DNA of 64,000 bases, from NCBI GenBank assembly GCA_029561345.1, contig JAKQJC010000033.1:1-64000 (forward strand), written 5' to 3'. Positions 51,175-59,081 of this stretch are shown here, piece after piece. Position 1 is the stretch's first letter. Each line of letters begins with the position of its first letter. The notes beneath the pieces are model-generated. The model was not told the origin of the DNA. It was given only the letters and a program-made list of their open reading frames with translations, and did not search any database. The stretch is from Chloroflexota bacterium (GTDB lineage Bacteria > Chloroflexota > Anaerolineae > Anaerolineales > Anaerolineaceae). A program made the position numbers and the translations under genes.

Positions 51175-52584
51175 CTACGGTTTTATAATGAATGGTTGAA
51201 AGACCTGGAAAGGCTGCCAGGCGACCTTAAGATCTGGTAAGGCATATTCTTCTTCCTGAAGGTACCCGATCAACCCCAGACCTGCGCTGTTGAACGATAG
51301 GGCAGCCTGGGCGCCGGTTCCCACCGAAGTGGATGGCGCGCCGTCCACCGTCTGAATGGCCCAGGTCGTCTCTGTGCTGCCATCCCGCCCTCTGGGATAT
51401 ACCACCCTGAGATCCACGGGTGCCAGGTCTGCTGAGGTGTCTTCGTAGGCGATCATGGGATATCCGAATGGATCTATCGCAATCGAGAATGCCGGATTGT
51501 ATCCGGTGGTCAGATTTCCCAATGAGACGATATCCGAGCATTTCCACCTCTTGACAGGAAATCCTAATATATTCAAATCATCGCCGCAATTCCCACCGCT
51601 GACCACATATTCAGCGGCATAAATGGTATCGTCAATCAATGTGTCATCATAGCGGAAGGCAATCGCCCGGTCAGAACTGGTGGATCCAAACACAAATTGC
51701 GTCATTCTGCTCACTTCACCCGTTTCGGTGCCTGCAAAAATGGTGATGCAGCGCCATGTATCTCCACCTGGGCCGCAGTTGGAGGGCCAATGCGCCGAAT
51801 CGAGATGCGGGTAAGCATATTTCAAAGCGCCGTTGAAATAATAAGCGATCCCAACAGTCTGATCAGGCGCCAGATCCAATGAAGGCACGCCAATCGAGTT
51901 ATAGCCATATGACGATTGGATCACATCGCACTGGTAGGCGGATCCGCTGTCAATACAGGATGTATTGGTTGATCCGCCCACGTAGTGCATATATACCAGC
52001 CAATGACCGTACATATCTGTGTTATCCCGGATGGTGACCGCCAGACGGTAATGACCACCCACGGCTGCAAGGGAAGGCGGCCCTACCAGAACGCCGCCAA
52101 ATTTACTTAATTGAATGAGATTGTTCCAGCTTTCAGTCACATAACTGTTGTCATTCATCCGTTCCACCGAAGCACCCCGGATGTAGCCATTGGCCGAATA
52201 AACCCACTTGACGCCGAATGTGTCGGGGCCATATACCTCTGTTGCAATATTGCTGACAGAACCAGGCACAAGATCCGAATCATACCAGGTTGTGCAATGC
52301 CAGCCATTATTGGGGCCGCAGTTACCCGCTACAGCAGTTGTGGCGCGGAATATCTGATAGATCCGGGTCATACCGGTTCTGCTGTAACTGACCACAGGGA
52401 TTTCATATTTTCCCACAAAAGCCGTTGAAACGTTCTTGAAACCATCCTCCCCATCTTTGAGCAGTTCCGCGGTCCAGGCCGGGTTGGTGACATTGACCAC
52501 GCTAGCCGGCAGTGCCTGCACCGTCAATGGACTGACCAGAAAAAGGAAGATAAATGCCAGGGCAAAAATGGACCTGATTCTCAT
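51175..52584 (-). CDS. Secreted repeat protein with paired-Cys motifs
   Basis: This 469-residue protein has a clear signal peptide (ALAFIFLFLVSPLTVQA, cleavage about 25). The mature part consists of roughly four beta-propeller-like repeats, each with a Cys pair around a Trp or aromatic residue: NCGPNNGWHCTTW, SCIDSGSAYQC, NCGPGGDTWRCITIF and NCGDDLNILGFPVKRWKC. The sequence between them alternates strands (SLDLAPDQTVGIAYYFNGAL; SIAIDPFGYPMIAYEDTSAD). The C-terminus is FQVFQPFIIKP, resembling short hydrophobic tails of other exported Chloroflexota proteins. No catalytic motif was recognised. The start follows GAGGTAAACC. Function unknown; surface binding is likely. Confidence 0.7.
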   Translation of the reverse strand: MRIRSIFALAFIFLFLVSPLTVQALPASVVNVTNPAWTAELLKDGEDGFKNVSTAFVGKYEIPVVSYSRTGMTRIYQIFRATTAVAGNCGPNNGWHCTTWYDSDLVPGSVSNIATEVYGPDTFGVKWVYSANGYIRGASVERMNDNSYVTESWNNLIQLSKFGGVLVGPPSLAAVGGHYRLAVTIRDNTDMYGHWLVYMHYVGGSTNTSCIDSGSAYQCDVIQSSYGYNSIGVPSLDLAPDQTVGIAYYFNGALKYAYPHLDSAHWPSNCGPGGDTWRCITIFAGTETGEVSRMTQFVFGSTSSDRAIAFRYDDTLIDDTIYAAEYVVSGGNCGDDLNILGFPVKRWKCSDIVSLGNLTTGYNPAFSIAIDPFGYPMIAYEDTSADLAPVDLRVVYPRGRDGSTETTWAIQTVDGAPSTSVGTGAQAALSFNSAGLGLIGYLQEEEYALPDLKVAWQPFQVFQPFIIKP

Positions 52585-52855
52585 GGTTTACCTCTTTCAT
52601 GACCAATGGATTTGAATTGAATCAAAATGGCAAAACAAATCAGCCTGATGACAGGGTTGTCATCAGGAAAGGGTCCCCCGGTCCCAAAAAGCGAAGCTGG
52701 ATATGGTGCTATTAGGACTATGAAGCTGTGAGTTGTTGTGAAAAGGACCTTACCTGTACTATAGCACTTTGACGGATGAATATCAATAGAAAAAAAGCTT
52801 CTCCTGGCTTTCATCAAGGGCAAACGATTCTTCTCCTGCCGTTTCAGCTGGCGGT

Positions 52856-53063
52856 TCACTGCGTTTCGGCCGCAGCTGATCCTCCCTGCTCATATCCGTT
52901 GGATAAACGTTGATCTGGCTCCGGGTCAGCCATGGACGTCACCAGGCAGGATATTCTTTCCGCTTCCTGTTCATAACGATCGCCAATCGCCTCCCATCAT
53001 CATCTTGCGCTGGATCAGTCTGCTGACCGCCTGATTACCCCCGGCACGCAGAATGCAGGAAAG
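52856..53063 (-). pseudogene. Remnant of a DUF4157 (eCIS-toxin type) N-terminal region
   Basis: Directly after the ThiF stop, two overlapping minus-strand frames read ILRAGGNQAVSRLIQRKMMM and then GDRYEQEAERISCLVTSM, separated by a frameshift near 52975. In intact DUF4157 proteins these occur as one piece: 'GNQAV.RLIQRK' followed by 'GDRYEQEADRVAdqVM'. There is no start codon with a ribosome binding site; the second frame ends at TGA 52856-52858 with the DUF4157 domain itself missing. DUF4157 proteins are associated with contractile injection systems. The region 52585-52855 beside it shows nothing further. Confidence 0.55.
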
Positions 53064-53070
53064 GGGATGG

Positions 53071-53988
53071 CTAATCGCCGCTTCGGACGGTGGGGTCGTT
53101 CTCAGTAGATCCCAGCCGCCTCTTTCCTGAAGCCTGAACCCAGGCCCAATAGATTTTGCGGCTCAGACGCCAGAACGCCGGCAGATTGGGGCGGTGTAAA
53201 TGCGCCACCCGCACCCCTCTATCTGAAATCCACAGCAGCCTGGGAAAAGATAATGCGCCCTCCCGACCAGCCAGCCATTTCAAAGCCTGCAGTACGCCAA
53301 ATGACGAAGCCATCCACACCAGCGGACAGATCTGCGCTGGCGGCTTTTCACCCTGTGCATAAGCGGCCTGGTAATCCGGCTGCCAGCCGGCATGATCCAC
53401 ATACCAGGTGCTGTTCTGCCGGTATTCAGGAGAGCGGTAAAACGCGTCAATTTCCTCATAGGTCTGAAAAACGGGCATACCGGTGAATTCCTCCACCGGT
53501 GGGCTGCCTGGCATCACCAGGGAAATATACGCCCACAGACCGGAAGGCAGGACATACAGGGCTGGCTTGCCGGCCTGCTGTGCCTTGCGAAAACAGAGTT
53601 GTGAATAAGCAAAATCGTCCGCAGCCGGAAAAACCAGGTCAACCGCGGCGATTAATGGATCAATATCCTCCAGGGGAAGCAGTCTGGGAATGACCCGCGC
53701 CTCTGCCTGTGGATTGATGCGCCGGATTTCATCTGCCACCACCTCTGCTTTGTTGCGTCCCAGGGTGTCGGTAAAACAGGCAATCTGCCGATTCATATTG
53801 CTGTGCTCATAGCTGTCAAATTCCACCAGGGTAAAGTGCTCCACCCCGCTGCGTGCCAGGCAGACCGCCACAAAACCGCCAATTCCCCCGCAACCAATGA
53901 TGAGAACATGTGCTGCACGGATGCGCTCCTGCTCGGCAGGGGAAAAAATACCATAATTTCGTGAAAACAAGGAATCATAGGGGATCAT
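53071..53988 (-). CDS. ThiF/MoeB/HesA-family E1-like adenylyltransferase
   Basis: This 305-residue protein begins with the adenylation domain: HVLIIGCGGIGGFVAVCLAR (nucleotide loop, about 28-47), VEFDSYEHSNMNRQIACFTD with the ribose-binding Asp and the NxxR motif, and LGRNKAEVVADEIRRINPQA (Lys). VDLVFPAADDFAYSQLC is the usual 'D..D' strand. In ThiF/MoeB a CxxC zinc motif follows; I do not see one here, and PPAQICPLVWM is the only candidate Cys loop. The last part (about 240-300) is basic and may bind nucleic acid. No ubiquitin-like partner gene was found. A DUF4157 remnant lies immediately downstream. Confidence 0.78.
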   Translation of the reverse strand: MIPYDSLFSRNYGIFSPAEQERIRAAHVLIIGCGGIGGFVAVCLARSGVEHFTLVEFDSYEHSNMNRQIACFTDTLGRNKAEVVADEIRRINPQAEARVIPRLLPLEDIDPLIAAVDLVFPAADDFAYSQLCFRKAQQAGKPALYVLPSGLWAYISLVMPGSPPVEEFTGMPVFQTYEEIDAFYRSPEYRQNSTWYVDHAGWQPDYQAAYAQGEKPPAQICPLVWMASSFGVLQALKWLAGREGALSFPRLLWISDRGVRVAHLHRPNLPAFWRLSRKIYWAWVQASGKRRLGSTENDPTVRSGD

Positions 53989-54082
53989 TGTGCTTCTCCG
54001 GCGGTTGATTTATTATCATCAATCAGGTGTAATCACTCCTATAGTTTATCATTTTTGGTAAATTCTTCTGTGGGGGTGAATA

Positions 54083-54108
54083 AGAAGACCCCCTGTTGGA
54101 GGTCTTCT
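54083..54108 (-). terminator. Terminator of the esterase genes
   Basis: AGAAGACC and GGTCTTCT form an 8-bp stem; on the minus strand it is followed by TATTCACCCC, so the T-run is short. It lies 27 bases after the stop of the hydrolase at 54135. Confidence 0.6.
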
Positions 54109-54134
54109 ATTCTGCAATTTTATTCTCGGCCGGA

Positions 54135-55154
54135 TTATTTCAAATTCTTATCGAGAAAGGCAATGACCAGTGCCAGGTTCTCAGCGGCTTCAAACTGGCT
54201 GCCTCCGTGTCCTGCGCCATCAAGTGAAACGTAGGTCACTTTCTCTGCGCCAAGAACCGCGCTCAGAGCTTCTGCCAGGTTCTTGTTTTGGACGGGCGGT
54301 ATATTGCAGTCAGCGGTGCCATTCTCGATGAAGAAAGGTGCGTCATCTGCTGTGATGAAATTCATCGGATTGGACTTCGCCACCAAATCGGGTACAGTCT
54401 GGATGGCCGCACCGATCAGTTTCGATTCGGGGGAACTGGCATCATCTGTGCTTGCTGAGCAGCCGGCTTCGGTTAATTGCGCCTGCATTTTCAAAAAGTC
54501 GATCGGCCCAAACCAATCCACCACCGCCTGCACGCAGCTCGATTGATCCGCATTTCCCAACTCAGCACCTTCAAGTTCAGCCACACCGCAGGTAGTCCCA
54601 AGCAAGGAAACGAGATTTCCTCCTGCTGAAGCTCCCCAGGCACCGAATTTATCCGGATTGAGCTTATACTTTTCTGCATTCGCGCGCAAGAAACGCACCG
54701 CTGCTTTAGCATCGAAGATTTGAGCCGGGTACGTGGCTTCACCGCTCAGCCGATAATTGATGCTGGCAACCGCATAACCTGCCGCAAGCAGTTGATCAAC
54801 TCCCGCCAGGCCGGTGCCGTCGGCTTTATCGCCCATAATAAAGCCTCCACCGTGCACCATGACGACAACCGGGAATGGGCCGCTGCCCGTGGTGGGGATA
54901 TACAGGTCAAGTTTCTGTGCAGCCGAGAGGGTTGCATACGCCAGATCCGAATATGTCGGCGCGACAGATGTAAAGGTGCTTGAACCGGCTGCCCCGCCGC
55001 GCATGGGCATGACATTTGGTTGGTTGGCGGCGATTGCAGAGGTGGGTGACACCGTTGCAGCCGTGGTTGTGGTGGCCGCTGTGCAACCGGCGGCACTGAG
55101 CAGGAAAATCCCTGCCAGCATCAGCATGGTTAGTTTTGTGATCGTTTGTTTCAT
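54135..55154 (-). CDS. Secreted alpha/beta hydrolase lipoprotein, BD-FAE/esterase-like
   Basis: This 339-residue protein has a signal peptide and lipobox (LAGIFLLSAAGC, lipid Cys about 24). The hydrolase core carries the oxyanion motif FPVVVMVHGGGFIMGDKADG (HGGG, about 103), the nucleophile elbow FGAWGASAGGNLVSLLG (GxSxG) and the acid/His end, DDAPFFIENGTADCNIPPVQ and LDGAGHGGSQF. This is the pattern of the hormone-sensitive-lipase-like and bifunctional feruloyl/acetylxylan esterases. Together with the tannase-like gene 14 bases upstream it probably removes ester-linked groups from plant material outside the cell. Confidence 0.83.
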   Translation of the reverse strand: MKQTITKLTMLMLAGIFLLSAAGCTAATTTTAATVSPTSAIAANQPNVMPMRGGAAGSSTFTSVAPTYSDLAYATLSAAQKLDLYIPTTGSGPFPVVVMVHGGGFIMGDKADGTGLAGVDQLLAAGYAVASINYRLSGEATYPAQIFDAKAAVRFLRANAEKYKLNPDKFGAWGASAGGNLVSLLGTTCGVAELEGAELGNADQSSCVQAVVDWFGPIDFLKMQAQLTEAGCSASTDDASSPESKLIGAAIQTVPDLVAKSNPMNFITADDAPFFIENGTADCNIPPVQNKNLAEALSAVLGAEKVTYVSLDGAGHGGSQFEAAENLALVIAFLDKNLK

Positions 55155-55168
55155 TTTTTTCTCCTCGT

Positions 55169-57100
55169 TTATTTCTTTGTTATCTGGATAACCCAGTTAA
55201 TAAAATTAGTTGTGCTGTCGCCTGTGCGTTCGGCCTGGACATGTCCCTGGCCCCAGACTGTGGTGAAATCAACCGCATTGATCCCTTCATAGTTTTCCAG
55301 CGCCAAAGCCAGGTTCATTTCGACAGTCGTTGCTGTATCACCCTGCTTGATGCCGGTGTTGATCCGCCAATATTTGGCAACCGCTGCAGTCTGGTAACCC
55401 GTATAATAAGGCAGCAGATAGTACATGGGGTTATACATGTTGATCCGGTACTGAAGATTGTTACCCAGCACATCCACTGCCTGCAGGTCGGTCGTGTATG
55501 CCTCCACATAAGAAGCATTCCAATCGGTAAATTTTGCGTATTCGGCCTGATGGCTGGTCAGCAGGTTCGCCAACAAAGCGTCAAAATGCAAAGCGTCATT
55601 CTCATCATTGCCAAAAACGCCATTTTCAGGTGAGCTGCGGTCCAGGCTGTCAAAAGCTGCCACGTTCTTGGATGGGGTCTTCTGACTGTTGACAAATCCA
55701 GCGAGACTGGTGACCCGGGCTGTTTTCGTCGTGTCGTCATAAGTAACCCATTCACCATCCTTATTCAACGCCGCCATATATTCCTGTACAGTCTGGTATG
55801 TTGTCGAACTGGCGGTTCCGGCAGGCAGCCCTCCGGATGGAGGCGTTCCCTGGGGTTTTTCTCCGGCTGGCGGCGTGCCGCCTTGCGGCTTACCCCCTGA
55901 CGGCAGGTTGCCATCTGGCCGCATAAATCCGCCCGTTGTTTCCGTATAGGGAAAGGTAGTGTCGGCCAGGAAATGATTCAAAGACGTTTCAACGGTTTTT
56001 ACCAGGTAGTCATAGTAGCTTCCGGCTGCAAAAATGCCGCTCTGAGAAGGTTCCAGGGTCAGCACATTTCCGTTTTCATCCTTCAGGCCTAACTGGTTAA
56101 TATATTCCACATAGGCAGAGGCAAGGTTTTTGGACAGGGCAGCGGTGAAAGTGCCATCCGCCCGCGTTCCGGAATTCGAATATTGGCCCAAATTCCACTC
56201 ATATGCTTCGTTCGCCAGATCCAGGCTGGTGATGGGGCACCAGGCCATGGCGCCAGTGATGGCATCGCTGATGGTCTGCCCCGTGGCATCGTACATGGCT
56301 GCACCAATCGCTTCAAGATAAGGGTAATAGAGCTGGCTGTCTCCAGAAGCGCCAATGACCGCAGTCTGGGCGCCGCCGCCGCTCATGCCAAAGGCGAAAA
56401 TGCTCTGAGTATTGCCCGGAAGAATCGCCTGGTTGTAGCGGATGAAACGGACAGCCGCTTTGAAATCCGTCACACCCCAGGGAGCGCCGCCGCTGTAGGC
56501 TAATTTTCCACTGGCATCATAGCCGTTATCTTTTCCGCGCATCCCGGCTGCGACGTAGATCAAACCCGCCTCCATATAGCTTGAAACACCGTCATAGCTA
56601 TACGCAGTAGGGGCTTTTTGTGCTGAATAGCCAGGTGTATTCACTGGAAACACCATTGGCGCAGTCCTGGCAGTAAAACCATTCAGGGAACCCTGCTCAT
56701 TAATCCTGGCCGAAAAAGTTCCATCACCATTGGCTGTGGCGGTGAGATATACACCGGGAACGTAGATTCCCAGCGTTTCAAAGTCGGTGGCGGCTGGTGT
56801 GGCACAGTATTGAACACCAATCTGCCAATACACATCATGATCGGCATCATAATTCCAGGCCGAGTTATTAAAAGTAAGCGCCGCGGCGTAAGCATCATCT
56901 TTTGTTGCATCCAAAGTGGCTTCTCCGGTTTCTTGATTTGCCACTGTTGCGGATGGCGCAAGTGATCGGGTCGGCTCAACAACGGCAGGTTGTTTTGTGG
57001 CGGCTGGCTGCACTGTTTGCGATCCAGGTGTGATACATCCGGAAAGCAAAGACAGGGTCAGCGTTATGATAAAAAACAGGGAAAACTTTTTTTGTTTCAT
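55169..57100 (-). CDS. Secreted subtype-B tannase-like esterase
   Basis: This protein of about 643 residues starts at ATG 57100 (GGAGCTGCC upstream) with a lipoprotein signal (LFFIITLTLSLLSGC). The esterase domain includes AGLIYVAAGMRGKDNGYDAS and FAFGMSGGGAQTAVIGASGD; the GxSGGGAQ elbow is typical of bacterial TanB tannases and related feruloyl esterases. The C-terminal His region is TTVWGQGHVQAER. An insert at about 415-445 is extremely proline- and glycine-rich (GGKPQGGTPPAGEKPQGTPP), which I take for a flexible loop. Its neighbours are a second esterase downstream and a divergent two-component system, so it may be induced by the substrate. Confidence 0.75.
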   Translation of the reverse strand: MKQKKFSLFFIITLTLSLLSGCITPGSQTVQPAATKQPAVVEPTRSLAPSATVANQETGEATLDATKDDAYAAALTFNNSAWNYDADHDVYWQIGVQYCATPAATDFETLGIYVPGVYLTATANGDGTFSARINEQGSLNGFTARTAPMVFPVNTPGYSAQKAPTAYSYDGVSSYMEAGLIYVAAGMRGKDNGYDASGKLAYSGGAPWGVTDFKAAVRFIRYNQAILPGNTQSIFAFGMSGGGAQTAVIGASGDSQLYYPYLEAIGAAMYDATGQTISDAITGAMAWCPITSLDLANEAYEWNLGQYSNSGTRADGTFTAALSKNLASAYVEYINQLGLKDENGNVLTLEPSQSGIFAAGSYYDYLVKTVETSLNHFLADTTFPYTETTGGFMRPDGNLPSGGKPQGGTPPAGEKPQGTPPSGGLPAGTASSTTYQTVQEYMAALNKDGEWVTYDDTTKTARVTSLAGFVNSQKTPSKNVAAFDSLDRSSPENGVFGNDENDALHFDALLANLLTSHQAEYAKFTDWNASYVEAYTTDLQAVDVLGNNLQYRINMYNPMYYLLPYYTGYQTAAVAKYWRINTGIKQGDTATTVEMNLALALENYEGINAVDFTTVWGQGHVQAERTGDSTTNFINWVIQITKK

Positions 57101-57156
57101 AGGCAGCTCCTTACGGTTAGATTGCATCTATTATCACAAACCTTTCTGAAGGAATT

Positions 57157-57217
57157 CTCAAGAAAACCTGTTATTTTCCTGTGGAATCTTTGGGGGAAAT
57201 CTTCAGATTTTCTTGAG
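57157..57217. promoter_or_regulatory. Inverted repeat between the tannase-like gene and the response regulator
   Basis: CTCAAGAAAA (57157-57166) and TTTTCTTGAG (57208-57217) are perfect 10-base inverted copies 41 bases apart, in the 139-base divergent region. Two oppositely oriented sites suit binding by the OmpR-type regulator encoded at 57240. TAATATAAA just before its ATG suggests a very short 5' leader. Confidence 0.6.
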
Positions 57218-57239
57218 ATTGATGTGCTAATATAAAGGC

Positions 57240-57947
57240 ATGACACAAAGAATCCTTGTCGTTGATGACGATAAATCCATTGTAAAAATCCTGACTGCTT
57301 ATCTTGAACAGGCAGCTTATCAGGTATTGACTGCCAATGATGGTGAAACGGCCCTGCATGTTTTGCGTCGTGAGCGCCCTGATCTGGTCATCCTGGATAT
57401 CATGATGCCCAAACGTGATGGTTGGGAAGTAACCCAGATCATCCGCTCGGATAAATCACTTGCATCCATTCCTATCATTATGCTCACCGCGCGCATTGAA
57501 GACGCCGATAAAATTGTCGGGCTGGAACTGGGTGCAGATGACTACGTCACCAAACCTTTCAATCCTCGCGAAGTCATGGCTCGGGTCAAGTCTCTGCTGC
57601 GCCGTGTGCGTCTGGATCAATCCCCCAATGCCGCGCCCCACGTTCTTGTCTGCGGCGGGCTGCGTCTGGATCTGGATCAACACCTGCTGACGGTGGAGAC
57701 TGAACCAGTCGAATTGACCCGCACGGAATTTAACCTGCTGGAAGCGCTTTTATCCAATCCCGGCTATACCCTCACCCGAGATGAACTGCTTGAAAAAGCG
57801 GTCGGCTATGCCTATGAAGGCCTTGGCCGCGCCCTCGATACACACATTCGCAACCTGCGGCGAAAAATTGAACCCGATCCAGATAATCCTACCTACATCC
57901 AGACTGTATATGGGGTAGGATATCGGATGGGCGTAAAGCAGAATTGA
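57240..57947 (+). CDS. OmpR family response regulator
   Basis: This 235-residue protein has a receiver domain (about 4-118: ILVVDDDKSIVKIL with the acidic pocket; LVILDIMMPKRDGWEV with the phospho-accepting Asp about 53; GADDYVTKPF with Lys) and a winged-helix DNA-binding domain (about 140-232, LTRTEFNLLEALLSNPGYTL to DTHIRNLRRKIEPD). It is followed 24 bases later by its histidine kinase. The divergent tannase-like and esterase genes are the likely targets, given the paired inverted repeats between them. Confidence 0.93.
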   Translation: MTQRILVVDDDKSIVKILTAYLEQAAYQVLTANDGETALHVLRRERPDLVILDIMMPKRDGWEVTQIIRSDKSLASIPIIMLTARIEDADKIVGLELGADDYVTKPFNPREVMARVKSLLRRVRLDQSPNAAPHVLVCGGLRLDLDQHLLTVETEPVELTRTEFNLLEALLSNPGYTLTRDELLEKAVGYAYEGLGRALDTHIRNLRRKIEPDPDNPTYIQTVYGVGYRMGVKQN

Positions 57948-57971
57948 TACCGTTTCACACTTGGAGTAAAA

Positions 57972-59015
57972 ATGAATCGTCTCTGGGTTCGCCTGAGCTT
58001 GATGATCAGCCTTGTCCTATTTCTGATGTTTTTCCTTCAATTTCTGAACATTTCCCTGGAGCAGATGGGACAGAAACCCGACCTGGATGGTCTGCCCTCA
58101 GATCCGCCCCCGGCTGAAATTCAGCGCCGGCTGGTCAATTTTATGGTGTTTTCAGTGGTCGTTGGCACAGCTGGCGGGATCATCATCGGGCGAGTCACCA
58201 GTGAACCCATCAACCGGATCGCCAAAGCTGCCCATCGTCTGGGCAAGGGTGAGCTGGATGTGCGTGTGCCGGTCAGCGGCAGCCAGGAAATCCGGGAACT
58301 GGCCGAAACCTTCAATAAAATGGCGCTGGAACTGCAGCGTGCCGAACAGATGCGCTCCAATATTATGGCGGATGTGTCACACGAACTTCGCACCCCGCTT
58401 TCCGTCCTGGAAGGCAGCCTGCGCGCCGCGCTCGACCGGGTAGTGCCCCTCGACGAGGCTGAAATTGCCAACCTGTATCACCAGACCCGTCATTTGAGCC
58501 GCCTGGTTAATGACCTGCACGAGCTCTCTCTGGCAGAATCCGGACACCTGCCAATGGAAAAAATTCCCACGGATATCTCATCCATGATCGATGAAACCAT
58601 TCAGGCGCTCGAACCGCTGGCAGCCGAAAAGGGCGTGACCCTGGCAGAAAATATTCTCCCACTTCCGGAAGTCACCCTTGATCCATTACGCATTCGCCAG
58701 GTGCTCTTTAATCTTTTAACCAATGCCTTGCGCCACACGCCGGCAGGGGAAACCATCACGCTCAACGCTCAAGCCGGTGATGGCTGGGTCACTCTATCCG
58801 TTAAAGATACCGGGGAAGGAATGGATGGAGAACAGGTTGCCGCCGTCTTTGATCGCTTTTATCGCGGCGATAAATCTCGCAGCCGCGAAACGGGCGGCAG
58901 CGGATTGGGCCTGGCAATTGTGAAAGCCATTGTGACCGCCCATGGCGGTCAGATTCAGGCCCGTAGTGACGGCAAAGGAATGGGGTGTGAATTTGTGGTG
59001 CGGCTGCCCATCTGA
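57972..59015 (+). CDS. Membrane sensor histidine kinase, BaeS-like
   Basis: This 347-residue kinase has two membrane helices: about 8-28 (LSLMISLVLFLMFFLQFLNI) and about 55-78 (VNFMVFSVVVGTAGGIIIG). The loop between them is only about 25 residues, so the sensing domain is minimal. HAMP (about 80-125) is followed by HisKA with the phosphorylated His in MADVSHELRTPLSVLEGSLR (about 137) and the ATPase domain (NLLTNALRHTPAGE, VKDTGEGMDGEQV, GGSGLGLAIVKAI). It pairs with the preceding regulator. The small outside part suggests it senses membrane or ligand effects with few contact residues. Confidence 0.92.
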   Translation: MNRLWVRLSLMISLVLFLMFFLQFLNISLEQMGQKPDLDGLPSDPPPAEIQRRLVNFMVFSVVVGTAGGIIIGRVTSEPINRIAKAAHRLGKGELDVRVPVSGSQEIRELAETFNKMALELQRAEQMRSNIMADVSHELRTPLSVLEGSLRAALDRVVPLDEAEIANLYHQTRHLSRLVNDLHELSLAESGHLPMEKIPTDISSMIDETIQALEPLAAEKGVTLAENILPLPEVTLDPLRIRQVLFNLLTNALRHTPAGETITLNAQAGDGWVTLSVKDTGEGMDGEQVAAVFDRFYRGDKSRSRETGGSGLGLAIVKAIVTAHGGQIQARSDGKGMGCEFVVRLPI

Positions 59016-59081
59016 CCTTTTCTCACTACAGATCTTGCTTTTGGGATCATCCAGACACGGTCCTTTTTGGTAGCCTCAATT

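Noticed and set aside
52581-52859. 92-codon minus-strand frame between the secreted protein and the DUF4157 relic
   Set aside because: No ribosome binding site and low-quality peptide; it overlaps the end of the relic in another frame.
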